Assembly: GCA_003259005.1 (NCBI GenBank) | Contig: QLII01000001.1 | Coordinates: 5,447,001-5,511,000 of the forward strand | Reading direction: 5' to 3' | DNA from: Spirosoma telluris | GTDB taxonomy: Bacteria; Bacteroidota; Bacteroidia; Cytophagales; Spirosomataceae | DNA length: 64,000 nt | Shown here: in pieces, positions 1 to 8,593 of the stretch | Numbering within the stretch: position 1 is the first letter of the stretch | Layout: the number at the start of each line of letters is the position of its first letter | Made by a program: the position numbers and the translations under genes | The notes under the pieces: model-generated | The model's database searches: none | Seen by the model: only the letters and a program-made list of their open reading frames with translations | Told to the model about the DNA's origin: nothing

Positions 1-1069
1 TATCCTGGTCGAAATAGGCCGAATTGAACAGATTACTTTTGGCTAAGAAGGCTAATTGTATGGATCGACTATCGGCCAGTGAAGAAAATGACCCCGTTAA
101 TAAGCGAAGCCATTCGGTGAGGTTACCCGGTTTTACATCGGGCTGAAGCTGCCCAGCATCTAACTTACTCAGGTCCAGTAGTTGATTCACTAAAGCCAGT
201 AACCGAGATGCATTTCGGTGCATCAACTGATAGGTGGGATAGGCTGGATTTTTTTGCAGTAAATCCGTTAATGGCCCCAGAATCAGGGTAAGTGGTGTGC
301 GAAACTCGTGGGAGATATTCGTAAAAAACTGCGTTTTGAGCTGGGCTAACTCACGCTGTTCACGTTCACGAACCACTTCCTGTTCAATCGTAATTTTCTG
401 GATTTCTGTTTGCTTATTCTTATAGCTCAGCCCCAGCGAAAAGCAGAATAATTCGAGTAAGATACCAATGTTGAGGAAGAAAATTGGACTAACTAAACCC
501 GTGCTATCTTTAAGTGAGGTAAATGAGAGCACCATTGATGCTAATCCGAAAATGAGCAATAGGGCAGAGCCCGTCACGAAGTAATAAACTAATTGGCTCC
601 GTTGGCTCCAGGCATTTAGTATGCCATATACCGATACGATGGCAACCCCCAGCCGCATCACCGTATGTATCCACTCGTGCGCCGATGAATTTGTCCAGCT
701 AGTGAAAAACAGACAGATAATTAGTTCTGTAACTACATAGGCAAGCAAAACGTACTCCATCCACCGAAATAGCCAGAAGATACGGGGGAGTAGTTGACGG
801 AGATCTAAAAAGGAATCGGCGAAACGGTAATAAAAGACATAGGCCAGCATTGGGAAGCCGATCCTGGCGAAGGGGTGAATAACCGATTCGATACGGACAT
901 CGTTAAATGTCCAACGTACCCAGATAAAAAAATAGATAATCCAGCAGAAAGCATAGGCGGCATAATACCGATAAGCTCGATCGCCGGTCATAATGGCTTG
1001 GGCGCCAATGTATAGCGTCATCATGCCAACCCCGCCCAAAAAGATTAACAGGAACTCCTCGTAAGTCAT
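1..1069 (-). CDS. Membrane histidine kinase, 7TM N-terminus (3' part beyond window)
   Basis: Reading from the ATG at 1069 gives 356 codons without a stop to the window edge, so the C-terminal ATPase domain is missing. The first ~210 residues hold about seven hydrophobic segments separated by short loops, like the 7TMR-DISM membrane domain without a large extracellular part. A charged helix (Glu/Gln/Arg-rich) leads to a HisKA box FFTNISHEFRTPL with the phospho-accepting His254, followed by LLALVNQLLDLSKLD, the second dimerisation helix. A stop (TAA) lies 16 codons upstream and no other ATG occurs between, which fixes the start. Signal and partner regulator are unknown. Kinase identity is firm, the signal is not. 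Confidence 0.85.
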   Translation of the reverse strand, partial: MTYEEFLLIFLGGVGMMTLYIGAQAIMTGDRAYRYYAAYAFCWIIYFFIWVRWTFNDVRIESVIHPFARIGFPMLAYVFYYRFADSFLDLRQLLPRIFWLFRWMEYVLLAYVVTELIICLFFTSWTNSSAHEWIHTVMRLGVAIVSVYGILNAWSQRSQLVYYFVTGSALLLIFGLASMVLSFTSLKDSTGLVSPIFFLNIGILLELFCFSLGLSYKNKQTEIQKITIEQEVVREREQRELAQLKTQFFTNISHEFRTPLTLILGPLTDLLQKNPAYPTYQLMHRNASRLLALVNQLLDLSKLDAGQLQPDVKPGNLTEWLRLLTGSFSSLADSRSIQLAFLAKSNLFNSAYFDQD

Positions 1070-1160
1070 GCCGATTACTCTACCATTAAGCCTAAACCTA
1101 CGAAGAATCAGTTACTTGCGATTAGCTTAATGAAATTTTAATCTGCTAGACAACAAGGAG

Positions 1161-1535
1161 TTATATTGTTGCTATCGCTTCTAATTCAATAGATAAACCA
1201 TAATGTAGCGGCCCAACAGGTACTACAGAGCGGGCTGGGCGGTGTTCGCCGAAAAACTGGGTGTAGAGTTGATTGACTGTACCCCAGGCACTAATGTCTG
1301 ACACATAAACCGTCACTTTTAGAACGTTGGTCCGTTGACTTCCGGAAGCGAGCAGAATAGCGTCAAGATTAGCGAGTATCTGTTCCATTTGTTCAGCAAT
1401 ACTAGCATCCGAGAGTTTCTGGCCCGTTGGCGTGATAGGTAAAATGCCTGATAAATAGACTAATCCATTGTGGACTACGGCCTGTGAATAATGACCGCCT
1501 GGTGCCGGTGCGTCTGGTGTTTGAATAAAGGTCAT
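1161..1535 (-). CDS. ridA: RidA/YjgF-family reactive imine deaminase
   Basis: The 124-residue product has the full RidA fold signature: SQAVVHNGLVYLSG near the N-terminus, the substrate-binding arginine in RPARSVVPVG and the glutamate in IELEAIA at the C-terminus. Family members hydrolyse reactive imines and enamines released by PLP and flavin enzymes. I take the ATG at 1535 because it gives the usual family length; the ATG at 1589 would add 18 residues partly encoded by a palindromic repeat. The neighbour on the same strand, 64 bases upstream, is a flavin amine oxidase, an enzyme class that makes imines. Confidence 0.9.
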   Translation of the reverse strand: MTFIQTPDAPAPGGHYSQAVVHNGLVYLSGILPITPTGQKLSDASIAEQMEQILANLDAILLASGSQRTNVLKVTVYVSDISAWGTVNQLYTQFFGEHRPARSVVPVGPLHYGLSIELEAIATI

Positions 1536-1542
1536 ATTGTAA

Positions 1543-1561
1543 TACCGACCGTCCCGGTCGG
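1543..1561. repeat. Half copy of a GACCGTCCCGGTCGG palindromic element
   Basis: The 19 bases TACCGACCGTCCCGGTCGG are a near-palindrome and match one arm of the inverted repeat at 26047-26110. It lies just upstream of the RidA start and is the reason a longer RidA start looks open. Confidence 0.6.
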
Positions 1562-1599
1562 CAGGGAACTTAGTACATTTACCAATCAATAATTTACGA

Positions 1600-2954
1600 T
1601 CAAATGGAGAGCACCTCCTTCGCTACCCGTTCTCCTGAACGAACAGCTCCGTCAATATAACCATTCCAGATATCCGATGTTTCAGTACCCGCCCAGTGAA
1701 TTCGCCCGACAGGTTTACGCAACGAAGAACCCAGTGTTGTCCAGACACCGGGGCCCATCAGCCCCGCGTAGCATCCTCGCGACCACTCTTCGTCCATAAA
1801 ACTATGATCCAGGTAATGAATAGGGCTGAGCGCTTCCTGTCCAAAGAAGGTCGCAAACGAATGTAAGGCCGACAGTTTACGATCGCTATCGGAAAGCCCT
1901 GAAAACTCTTTTGCCTGATTTCCAAGGACAAATCCCATGAGTATGCCTTGCCTGCCGTCTTTTGGAGAGGTGTCAAACGTAACCGTTACGTGGCCATCCG
2001 GTGTGGCAGCCAGGCCGTTCAGGCCCTGCTCGCGCCAGAAGGGTTTAGGGTAGATGGCATAGCATTTCCAGACCGATCCCATGGGTATTCGCTGAATGAG
2101 TTGTGCCCGTTGCGCAGGCAGGAGCGGCTGGAAGTCGATTCGATGTTGAAGCGAAGGCGGAACGGTTACAATCACACGTTGAGCCTGATAGGTTTTCTTA
2201 TCGGTGATGACACTAACCTGTTCGCCATGTTGTATAATGGCTTTTACCGGGCTGTTAAAAATAAGCTGCTCTGAAAAGGTAGCCGCCATGCGGTCGGCAA
2301 TAAGTTGGGCTCCTCCCACAAAGCGTTCTTCCTGAGCTCCGTTTTTTATATTCATCAGCGTATCTAAATCCCGGCCCGATCTAGTATAGAACAGCGCATG
2401 AAGCATCGAAATTTCAGCCGGGTCTGCTGCCCAGATGGCTTCGGCAGCTAATTTGAAAAACTGGCGGGCTACATCGAAACGCATCTGTTGGCTCATCCAG
2501 GTAGCCAGCGTCATTGAATCTAGCTGATGCGCATTGGGTGATATCCAGGGTTCGGCGAGGTTAATCGTCTTCGAGAGCTTGTTCATCTTTTTTATAGCTG
2601 CATCGAGACTGAGCAACGCGCCAATCGGTAGGGAGGAATTAAGCCTTTATACCGCTTCACCTGCCCCGAAAAAACTGGGTACTCTTCCCTTCGTCGTACG
2701 TCTTAAACGTTTCGACACCAAACTCCCGTGCCAACGCGTAGAGCCGATCCTGCGTCGGTCCGACCCAGGCGCCACCCAGGTCAACATAAGAACCAACGTC
2801 AAATCGTTTTGTCCAGACGCCCCCCTACACGATCACGAGCTTCCAGCAATAGGGCGTTTTTGCCTGCTTTTTTGAGTTCATGCATCGCCGTCAGGCCTGC
2901 GTAGCCCGCGCCAATAAGTAGAACATCGTAGAGAGGTAACGTAGATTCGGGCAT
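1600..2954 (-). CDS. Flavin monoamine oxidase family protein (frameshifted)
   Basis: The product starts at the ATG at 2954 with a Rossmann FAD motif (LLIGAGYAGLTAMHEL) and LEARDRVGG. It continues with VDLGGAWVGPTQDRLYAL and ends with HWAGTETSDIWNGYIDGAVRSGERVA, the typical C-terminal FAD-binding block. The family oxidises amines to imines with release of H2O2. The reading frame is broken three times: near 2813-2825 (net two bases short or one extra), at the GGGG run 2664-2667 and at the CCC run read from 2631-2633. At the last two, adding one base restores conserved sequence. I read this as one gene with sequencing errors. It lies directly upstream of ridA on the same strand. Confidence 0.8.
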
Positions 2955-2999
2955 AGGGTAAGGAGTTTAGCACGAAACCTACGGAAAAATGATGACCCT

Positions 3000-3038
3000 T
3001 AAAAATGAAGAATGCCGCAACGTTGAGTCGCGGCATTC
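3000..3038 (-). terminator. Terminator at the end of the trp-hisIE transcript
   Basis: On the minus strand the arms GAATGCCGC (3030-3038) and GCGGCATTC (3010-3018) form a perfect 9-bp stem followed by TTCATTTTT. It lies about 24 bases beyond the stop of the last gene of the trp cluster and would end its transcript. Confidence 0.65.
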
Positions 3039-3061
3039 ATATGGCAAAACAGACGTACTGC

Positions 3062-3397
3062 TTAGACGATTGCGTCGATCAAGGCTGTGACAATTGAGAC
3101 AACGAAGCTGAATAATAATGCGGCAATAAAGCCCGATACGTGAAAGTGAGGCACTAAATAGGCGGTGAGGTAAACCATTAGTACGTTCAGAACCAGCAGA
3201 AACAGACCGAGTGTCACTATCGTAATTGGAATGGTCAGAACCGTCAGAATGGGCTTAATAAAGGCGTTCAAAAAGCCAAGTACAATGGCAACCATCAGAT
3301 ACGTTCCGGCTCCTCCCGATACGTGAATACCCGGAATAAATTGACTGGCAATGTAAACAGCTACCGCGCTGATAAGAATACGAATAATCAGTCCCAT
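3062..3397 (-). CDS. Phage holin family (DUF360-type) small membrane protein
   Basis: This 111-residue protein has four hydrophobic segments, with the conserved features GFLNAFIKPIL and the LPITLGLF-like stretch (here TIPITIVTLGLFLLVLN) of the widespread 'phage holin 4 superfamily' membrane proteins. Despite the name these are ordinary chromosomal proteins of unknown role. The start at 3397 gives the normal length; the ATG at 3475 would add 26 polar residues in front of the first membrane segment. It follows hisIE by about 85 bases and is the last gene before the terminator. Confidence 0.75.
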   Translation of the reverse strand: MGLIIRILISAVAVYIASQFIPGIHVSGGAGTYLMVAIVLGFLNAFIKPILTVLTIPITIVTLGLFLLVLNVLMVYLTAYLVPHFHVSGFIAALLFSFVVSIVTALIDAIV

Positions 3398-3483
3398 AGA
3401 AAAGTGAGTGTTTGGTGAATAACTATGTGTAGACACCACTGTGATGCCCACCTGCGTTGAACAGACAAACCGCAAAGCCGGAT

Positions 3484-4155
3484 CTATTGTTTTTGATGGC
3501 GTGTCTGCAACACGGCCACAATATCGTTTAAATCGATGTTTTTCTGTTCTAGTAGCACCAGAAAATGGAATAGCAAGTCGGCGGCTTCACCCTTAAACAG
3601 ATCGTCGTTATTGTCTTTGGCCTCAATCACTAGTTCAACCGCTTCTTCGCCCACTTTTTGAGCAATCTTATTAACTCCCCGATTAAACAGGGACGTGGTA
3701 TACGATTTATCCGTTGGATTAACTTTCCGGTCGTGAATAATGCCCTGGAGATAGTTCAAAAACGCGCCCCCGGCTGGATTGCCCCCGGCCGGATGGCCCC
3801 CAACTGGATGGTTCCCGGCTGGATGGTCCGCTTTAGACTCATTGACCTCGTTGAAACAGGTATCGGCACCTGTGTGGCAAGTTGGACCAGCAGGTGCAGC
3901 TTTAATCAATAGCGTGTCACCGTCGCAGTCGATCCGTATTTCCCGAACATGCAGGAAGTTGTTCGACGTTTCGCCCTTGGTCCAGAGCCGCTGTTTGCTT
4001 CGACTAAAAAAAGTTACGATGTTTTCAGCAACGGTTTTATCGTAAGCTTCGCGGTTCATGTAGCCCAGCATCAGTACTTTGCCTGTCTCGGCATCCTGAA
4101 TCACGGCTGGAATAAGCCCATCGGGCGATTTATCAAAGTTAATCTCGGAATTCAT
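3484..4155 (-). CDS. hisIE: Bifunctional phosphoribosyl-AMP cyclohydrolase / phosphoribosyl-ATP pyrophosphatase
   Basis: This fusion catalyses steps 2 and 3 of histidine biosynthesis. The HisI part (about residues 1-105) shows VLMLGYMNREAY, FFSRSKQRLWTKGETS and the metal ligands in DCDGDTLL and the Cys-containing PTCHTG. The HisE part (about 130-223) is a MazG-like four-helix domain with KVGEEAVELVIEAK. The linker is unusual: it encodes five-residue Pro/Gly-rich repeats from a 15-bp tandem repeat (see 3770-3829). I choose ATG 4155; the ATG at 4173 would overlap the trpA stop. It follows trpA by 17 bases, so a histidine gene is carried in the trp transcript. Confidence 0.93.
   Translation of the reverse strand: MNSEINFDKSPDGLIPAVIQDAETGKVLMLGYMNREAYDKTVAENIVTFFSRSKQRLWTKGETSNNFLHVREIRIDCDGDTLLIKAAPAGPTCHTGADTCFNEVNESKADHPAGNHPVGGHPAGGNPAGGAFLNYLQGIIHDRKVNPTDKSYTTSLFNRGVNKIAQKVGEEAVELVIEAKDNNDDLFKGEAADLLFHFLVLLEQKNIDLNDIVAVLQTRHQKQ
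3770..3829 (-). repeat. 15-bp x 4 tandem repeat in the hisIE linker
   Basis: Four consecutive 15-base units of the type CCGGCTGGATGGCCC start at 3770, 3785, 3800 and 3815. The units differ at a few positions. On the coding strand they give repeats such as HPAGG, NPAGG and HPVGG between the two enzyme domains. Because each unit is a multiple of three, changes in copy number would keep the reading frame. Confidence 0.9.
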
Positions 4156-4172
4156 GCTGTAAAGGTAAGGCA

Positions 4173-4979
4173 CTACGCCCGAATCGTCTGCACAAAGGCC
4201 CGGATGCTCTCCGCCGATGTACCTTTTTCGGTCAAATGTCGGATGAAGGCACTGCCAACGATAGCGCCGTTCGCATGTTGACTGGCTTTGTCGAAGGTAT
4301 CGTGGTTATTGATGCCAAAGCCAATCAGGCGGGGATTGCGAAGGTTCATGGCTTCGATTCGCTCAAAATAAGCTTGCATCGTATCACTAACGCCTTTCAC
4401 CGAGCCTGTAATACTGGCCGACGAAACCATATAAATAAACCCGTCAGATTCTTTGTCGATAAACCGGATACGTTCTTCCGACGTTTGAGGGGTGATGAGA
4501 TTGACGTTTAGAATACCGTACTCGTTGAAGATTGGCGCGTATTCATCCAGAAATAAATCCAGGGGCAAATCAGGCAGAATCACCCCATCGACACCAACTT
4601 CCTGGCACTTTTGGCAGAAATTTTCTACACCAAATTGTAATACGGGGTTTATGTAGCCCATCAACAGAATCGGCACGGTTACCGGATCGCCGTCCGTTCC
4701 TTTTCGGCAATCAGCCAACTGAGCAAACAGCGTTTTCAGTGACATGCCATTATCCAATGCCTTGTCATTGCTCTGCTGAATGGTTTCGCCATCGGCAACA
4801 GGATCTGAATAGGGCATCCCGATTTCAACGATGTCCACACCTGCCGCCTGCAAGCCGCTCAAAATGGGCACCGTATCCGTAAGATTAGGAAAGCCTGCTG
4901 TAAAATAGACATTCAGTAACCGTTCGCTTTTGTGAGTGAACAGGTCGGTAATGCGGTTTTGAGTTACTTCTTGTGTCAT
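4173..4979 (-). CDS. trpA: Tryptophan synthase alpha subunit
   Basis: The 268-residue TIM barrel cleaves indole-3-glycerol phosphate to indole, which passes to TrpB. Catalytic residues are visible: Glu52 in VDIVEIGMPYSDP and Asp63 in VADGETIQ. The phosphate-binding part GFGINNHDTF and GSAFIRHL are also present. Length and order are normal and the frame is intact. It follows trpB, separated by a 34-bp-arm inverted repeat. Confidence 0.97.
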   Translation of the reverse strand: MTQEVTQNRITDLFTHKSERLLNVYFTAGFPNLTDTVPILSGLQAAGVDIVEIGMPYSDPVADGETIQQSNDKALDNGMSLKTLFAQLADCRKGTDGDPVTVPILLMGYINPVLQFGVENFCQKCQEVGVDGVILPDLPLDLFLDEYAPIFNEYGILNVNLITPQTSEERIRFIDKESDGFIYMVSSASITGSVKGVSDTMQAYFERIEAMNLRNPRLIGFGINNHDTFDKASQHANGAIVGSAFIRHLTEKGTSAESIRAFVQTIRA

Positions 4980-4994
4980 ACAAATTCTGCATGA

Positions 4995-5073
4995 TTGTCA
5001 TTCCGACGAAAGGAGGAATCTCAAACTTCAGTATTAGTCAAGTTTGAGATTCCTCCTTTCGTCGGAATGACAA
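4995..5073. repeat. Perfect 34-bp inverted repeat between trpB and trpA
   Basis: The left arm (4995-5028, containing TCATTCCGACGAAAGGAGGA) and right arm (5040-5073) are perfect reverse complements with an 11-base loop. The arm sequence resembles repeats I know from other Bacteroidota genomes (recollection, not checked). It could form a strong mRNA hairpin within the operon. Confidence 0.9.
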
Positions 5074-5077
5074 AACA

Positions 5078-6276
5078 CTATAAATATTTTGAATACGTAC
5101 TTAGGTCTTTATCCCCCCGGCCTGATAAACAAACCACGACGACATCGCTCGACTTAAGATTCATTTTCTCAAGGGCGGCCAGCGCGTGGGCCGATTCCAG
5201 AGCTGGAATAATACCTTCGAGTTTGCTCAGTTGAAAGCCAGCCTGTAACGCTTCATCGTCTGTAATGGCATAGAAGTCACCCCGGCCCGATTCGAACAGG
5301 TGTGCGTGTAGGGGGCCAATGCCCGGATAATCCAGACCCGCCGAAATCGAATAGGGTTCAATTACCTGACCATCTTCAGTTTGCATTAAAATCGTCCGAC
5401 TACCGTGTAACACACCCGGTTTTCCAAGCGCAGTCGTTGCCGCTGAGTGACCTGATGAAACCCCTTGTCCGGCGGCTTCGGCAGCTACTAAACGTACCGA
5501 TGGTTCATTGAGGTAATGGTAAAAAGCTCCGGCGGCATTGCTGCCCCCCCCACGCAAGCCACAACATAGTCTGGATTTTCGTTACCCGTCTTCGCAAAAA
5601 GCTGCTTCTTGACTTCCTCCGAAATAACTGACTGGAACCGGGCCACCATATCCGGGTAGGGGTGAGGACCTACTACCGAACCAATGATATAGTGCGTATC
5701 GACTGGGTTATTAATCCAGTGGCGCATGGCTTCGTTAGTAGCATCTTTGAGAGTTTGACTACCCGACGTTGCCGGAACGACCGTTGCACCAAGCATCCGC
5801 ATTCGGTCTACGTTGGGTTTCTGGCGTTCCATGTCGATGCTGCCCATATAGACAATGCATTCCAGACCCATCAGCGCACAGACAGTGGCCGTTGCCACGC
5901 CATGCTGACCGGCACCTGTTTCGGCGACAATTCGTTTTTTGCCAAGTCGTTGCGCGACTAGAATCTGACCGATGGTATTATTGATTTTGTGCGCTCCGGT
6001 ATGGCAAAGGTCTTCGCGCTTGAGGTAAACCGTTCCACCAACTTTTTCCGATAGACGTTTTGCCAGAAACAAGGGCGTCGGGCGACCAACATAATCGTCA
6101 AGCAATTGCCAGAACTCAGCCTGAAACGCTGGGTCGGCTATAATGTTCAGGTAATTCTGGCGTAATTCTTCAACGTTTGGATAGAGCATTTCAGGAATGA
6201 ACGCTCCACCAAAGTGGCCGTAAAAGCCTTTATCTGATACCTCAAATGAGGTTTGGGGTTCGAGGGTAGTTTGCAT
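5078..6276 (-). CDS. trpB: Tryptophan synthase beta subunit (frameshifted)
   Basis: This PLP enzyme condenses indole with serine. The PLP lysine is Lys97 in CHTGAHKINNT. VAETGAGQHGVATA and the C-terminal IEPYSISAGLDYPGIGP and LSGRGDKD are also present. The frame breaks at 5544-5551, where a run of eight G (minus strand) replaces the nine needed for the phosphate-binding CVGGGSNAAGAFYHY. With one G added the protein is 399 residues, the normal length. I choose ATG 6276 (MQTTLEPQ); the ATG at 6297 lacks family support. A homopolymer sequencing error is the likely explanation. Confidence 0.93.
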
Positions 6277-6319
6277 AATAATTAGTGCTGATATCAATCA
6301 ATTGCTAATAGACAATTAA

Positions 6320-6553
6320 TTAAGCTGCTTGTTGACGGTCAGTTGGTAGTTGAACAATCACCCCAACGTCTTCCAGGAGTTCGGCGAGTTGCTTGACATA
6401 TTGGTCACGACGGTCAGAAAACTCCCGGATGGCAACTAAGTCTTTATTTGCAAAAGACTGATGATATACAATCGTTTCGTTAAGGTGACGAATTCGGTCT
6501 AGTAAGCCCACAATTCGGTCATCTTGTTCGTCAAAAGATAGGCTTTCTTTCAT
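6320..6553 (-). CDS. Small helical protein, partner of the broken nucleotidyltransferase-like gene
   Basis: This 77-residue protein is very charged and appears all-helical (LLDRIRHLNETIVYHQ, DRRDQYVKQLAELLEDVG), with a coiled-coil look. I recognise no named family. It starts three bases after the stop of the upstream gene and lies between trpF and trpB, so it is co-transcribed with both. Its pairing with a nucleotidyltransferase-fold gene suggests a two-gene module, but function is not shown by the sequence. Confidence 0.6.
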   Translation of the reverse strand: MKESLSFDEQDDRIVGLLDRIRHLNETIVYHQSFANKDLVAIREFSDRRDQYVKQLAELLEDVGVIVQLPTDRQQAA

Positions 6554-6556
6554 CGT

Positions 6557-7027
6557 TCATATAGTCAATTCAATAAATCCTTTTGGATGTTTTTTACGTC
6601 CTATACTGGTGCCAAAATCATAAAGCCATTGAATTCGACTGTATTCATAACGAATTCTCCAGGGATGAGTTTCGGGATAAACAATTAATAAATACCCATG
6701 AACGCCATACCCGGGATCATAGCGCAAGCGACTAATTTCGTTGAACTCTTTTTCTAAGCTCTCATGAATCTGGCTTGGCACGAACGTTACTACATCAAAA
6801 TCGTTTGGGTCAACTTTTCGACTGACAAAACTGCCATTGACCCATTAGGTGAATCCTTCCGGGAGCAATTCAATTAAACGAGCATTGTAAGCCTGATAGG
6901 CATTAAACAAACGTTGACGCGTTGTAGACGTTACAAAATTTCGTACAAATTCTTCTTCAAAGAGATTGATACTAAGAGGAATAGGTTGATACGGTTTTAG
7001 GTAGCCATTTAAATCATACTCCAGCAT
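6557..7027 (-). pseudogene. DUF6932-like nucleotidyltransferase-fold protein with in-frame stop
   Basis: One reading frame runs from ATG 7027 to the stop at 6557 and is interrupted only by a TAA at 6845-6847 (codon 61). Without that stop the protein is 156 residues. Its start (NGYLKPYQPIPLSINLFEEEF) resembles DUF6932. After the stop come WVNGSFVSRKVDPNDFDVV, the GS...DxD metal-binding motif of the nucleotidyltransferase superfamily. The context GFT-stop-WVNGS suggests CAA (Gln) changed to TAA by one substitution. This differs from the base-loss errors elsewhere, so it may be a true nonsense mutation. The ATG overlaps the trpF stop by one base (TAATG), so the gene is built into the trp operon. 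Confidence 0.75.
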
Positions 7028-7671
7028 TACACCGTCTCTTCTTCTTCAACGGGCCGCACGCGGTCAATCAACTCTTTTACTTTCGCAACGTCTTTTACAC
7101 CCGGTGCTATTTCGACCTGACTGTTCACATCCACACCGTAGAGTTTCATCCCTTTCAGGGTTTCCAACAGATCAAGATTGTCCAGACCAATGCCACCACT
7201 GATAAAAAATGGTTTTTCGTTATCATACCGGCTCAGGATGCTCCAGTCGAACGTGTGCCCGTTGCCACCCGGCTGGTCGCCTTTCGCATCGAACAGGAAG
7301 AAATCGGATTGGGCTTTGTAGTTGTTCAGCATCGAAAAATTGAACGACTCATCGACCCGAAATGCTTTAATGATGTTAATGCCCCGGTTGCGCAGGCTCC
7401 GGCAATATTCGGGCGTTTCGTTGCCGTGTAACTGTACATACTGAAAATCGTATTTCTTCACCGACCGCAGAATATAATCGGGACTGGCGTTTACAAACAC
7501 ACCCACTTTCCGAATGGATCGCGGAAGGGCTTTTACAACAGCTTCATCCAGGTCTTCACCCACAAATCGTGGCGATTGATCGTAGAAAATAAATCCTACA
7601 AAATCGGGATGCAGAGCGGCAATCTCTTTCAGGTTGTCGGCGTCGCGTAGACCGCACACTTTGATTTTCAT
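7027..7671 (-). CDS. trpF: Phosphoribosylanthranilate isomerase
   Basis: This 214-residue TIM barrel catalyses the Amadori rearrangement of phosphoribosylanthranilate. The catalytic Cys6 is in KIKVCGL and the general acid Asp128 is in FLFDAKGDQPGGNG. VQLHGNE and SGGIGLDN are the expected phosphate-site motifs. It overlaps trpC by four bases (ATGA) and its stop overlaps the next start, so translation is likely coupled on both sides. Confidence 0.96.
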   Translation of the reverse strand: MKIKVCGLRDADNLKEIAALHPDFVGFIFYDQSPRFVGEDLDEAVVKALPRSIRKVGVFVNASPDYILRSVKKYDFQYVQLHGNETPEYCRSLRNRGINIIKAFRVDESFNFSMLNNYKAQSDFFLFDAKGDQPGGNGHTFDWSILSRYDNEKPFFISGGIGLDNLDLLETLKGMKLYGVDVNSQVEIAPGVKDVAKVKELIDRVRPVEEEETV

Positions 7672-8492
7672 GAGTTGTACAAGTTTGTAGAAGTGAGCAT
7701 GCGTGAAGTAAAATCAGTGGCTAACGTTTGCAGCGCTGCGGCTGGGTCAGCCGTTTTCATAAACGCTTCGCCAATCAGGAAGCCATCGAAACCAGCCCGG
7801 AACAGGGTTTGCATCGTTTCGGCGTCGTGTAGACCACTTTCAGTAATTTTGGCAAACGTATCCGGAATGCGTTCAACTAGCCGAAGCGACGTATCGACAG
7901 AAGTCGTGAAGGTTTTCAGGTTCCGGTTATTAACGCCAACTAAATCAATGGTGTGCGTCAGGCTTCGATCTAGTTCTTCTTCATCGTGGACTTCGAGCAA
8001 CACCTGCATACTCAGATCCTGCGCCTGCATACTGAGTTCAGCTATCTCTTCAGGTGTCAGACAGGCGGCAATCAGCAGGACCAGGTCAGCGCCCCAGGCT
8101 TTGGCTTCGAGCAGCTGATAGCGGTCAATGACGAAATCTTTGCGAAGAATTGGTGTTCCGGGATTAGCGAGCCGGGCAGCCTGCAAATCGGCAGGCGTTC
8201 CACCAAAGAAAGGTTCATCGGTGAGTATCGATAGCACAGCCGCGCCCGCCCGCACATAACCCTGCGTAGTCTCAGCTACGTCAGCTTTATCGTTGATAAT
8301 ACCTTTGGAAGGGGATTTGCGTTTGAACTCGGCAATAATACCTGTTGAGCGTAAGTCCTGAATTGCGTCGCGTGAAGACAGGCAAAGCCGTTTGAAGTCA
8401 GGCATCTGTTCCAGTACCGATACAGGGGTCGCTTCTTTTCGCTGGGCTACTTCGATTCGTTTTTGGGCAATTATTTCGTCAAGAATCGTCAT
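7668..8492 (-). CDS. trpC: Indole-3-glycerol phosphate synthase
   Basis: This 274-residue TIM barrel closes the indole ring. The active-site residues Glu55 and Lys57 lie in IIAEFKRKSPSKG and Lys118 in ILRKDFVIDRYQ. LLEVHDEEEL, GVNNRNLKTF and ITESGL follow in the family order. It overlaps trpF by four bases and is intact. Confidence 0.97.
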   Translation of the reverse strand: MTILDEIIAQKRIEVAQRKEATPVSVLEQMPDFKRLCLSSRDAIQDLRSTGIIAEFKRKSPSKGIINDKADVAETTQGYVRAGAAVLSILTDEPFFGGTPADLQAARLANPGTPILRKDFVIDRYQLLEAKAWGADLVLLIAACLTPEEIAELSMQAQDLSMQVLLEVHDEEELDRSLTHTIDLVGVNNRNLKTFTTSVDTSLRLVERIPDTFAKITESGLHDAETMQTLFRAGFDGFLIGEAFMKTADPAAALQTLATDFTSRMLTSTNLYNS

Positions 8493-8593
8493 TTGTTATA
8501 CGTCATTGTTTGTCATTTAGTGGTCATTTGTTGTCATCTATCGTCTTTGAAGAGAACAATGAATGACCATGAAATGACTATGAATGACTCACT
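8493..8593. repeat. GTCATT-rich imperfect inverted repeat between trpD and trpC
   Basis: The intergenic space carries several GTCATT/GTCATTTG copies on the left and AATGAC/GAATGACC copies on the right, so it can fold on itself imperfectly. The same word family builds the inverted repeat at 54428-54513. No gene is seen here. Confidence 0.6.

Noticed and set aside
3062..3397. Holin as a sign of a prophage
   Set aside because: The family name is historic. No phage structural, integrase or lysis genes are near, and the gene is the tail of a biosynthetic operon.
5302..5511. Plus-strand small protein opposite trpB
   Set aside because: Shadow frame of trpB without any recognisable feature.
7675..8257. 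Long open frames on the plus strand opposite trpC
   Set aside because: They show no family motifs, are low-complexity in amino-acid make-up and lie wholly within a firm gene in another frame.
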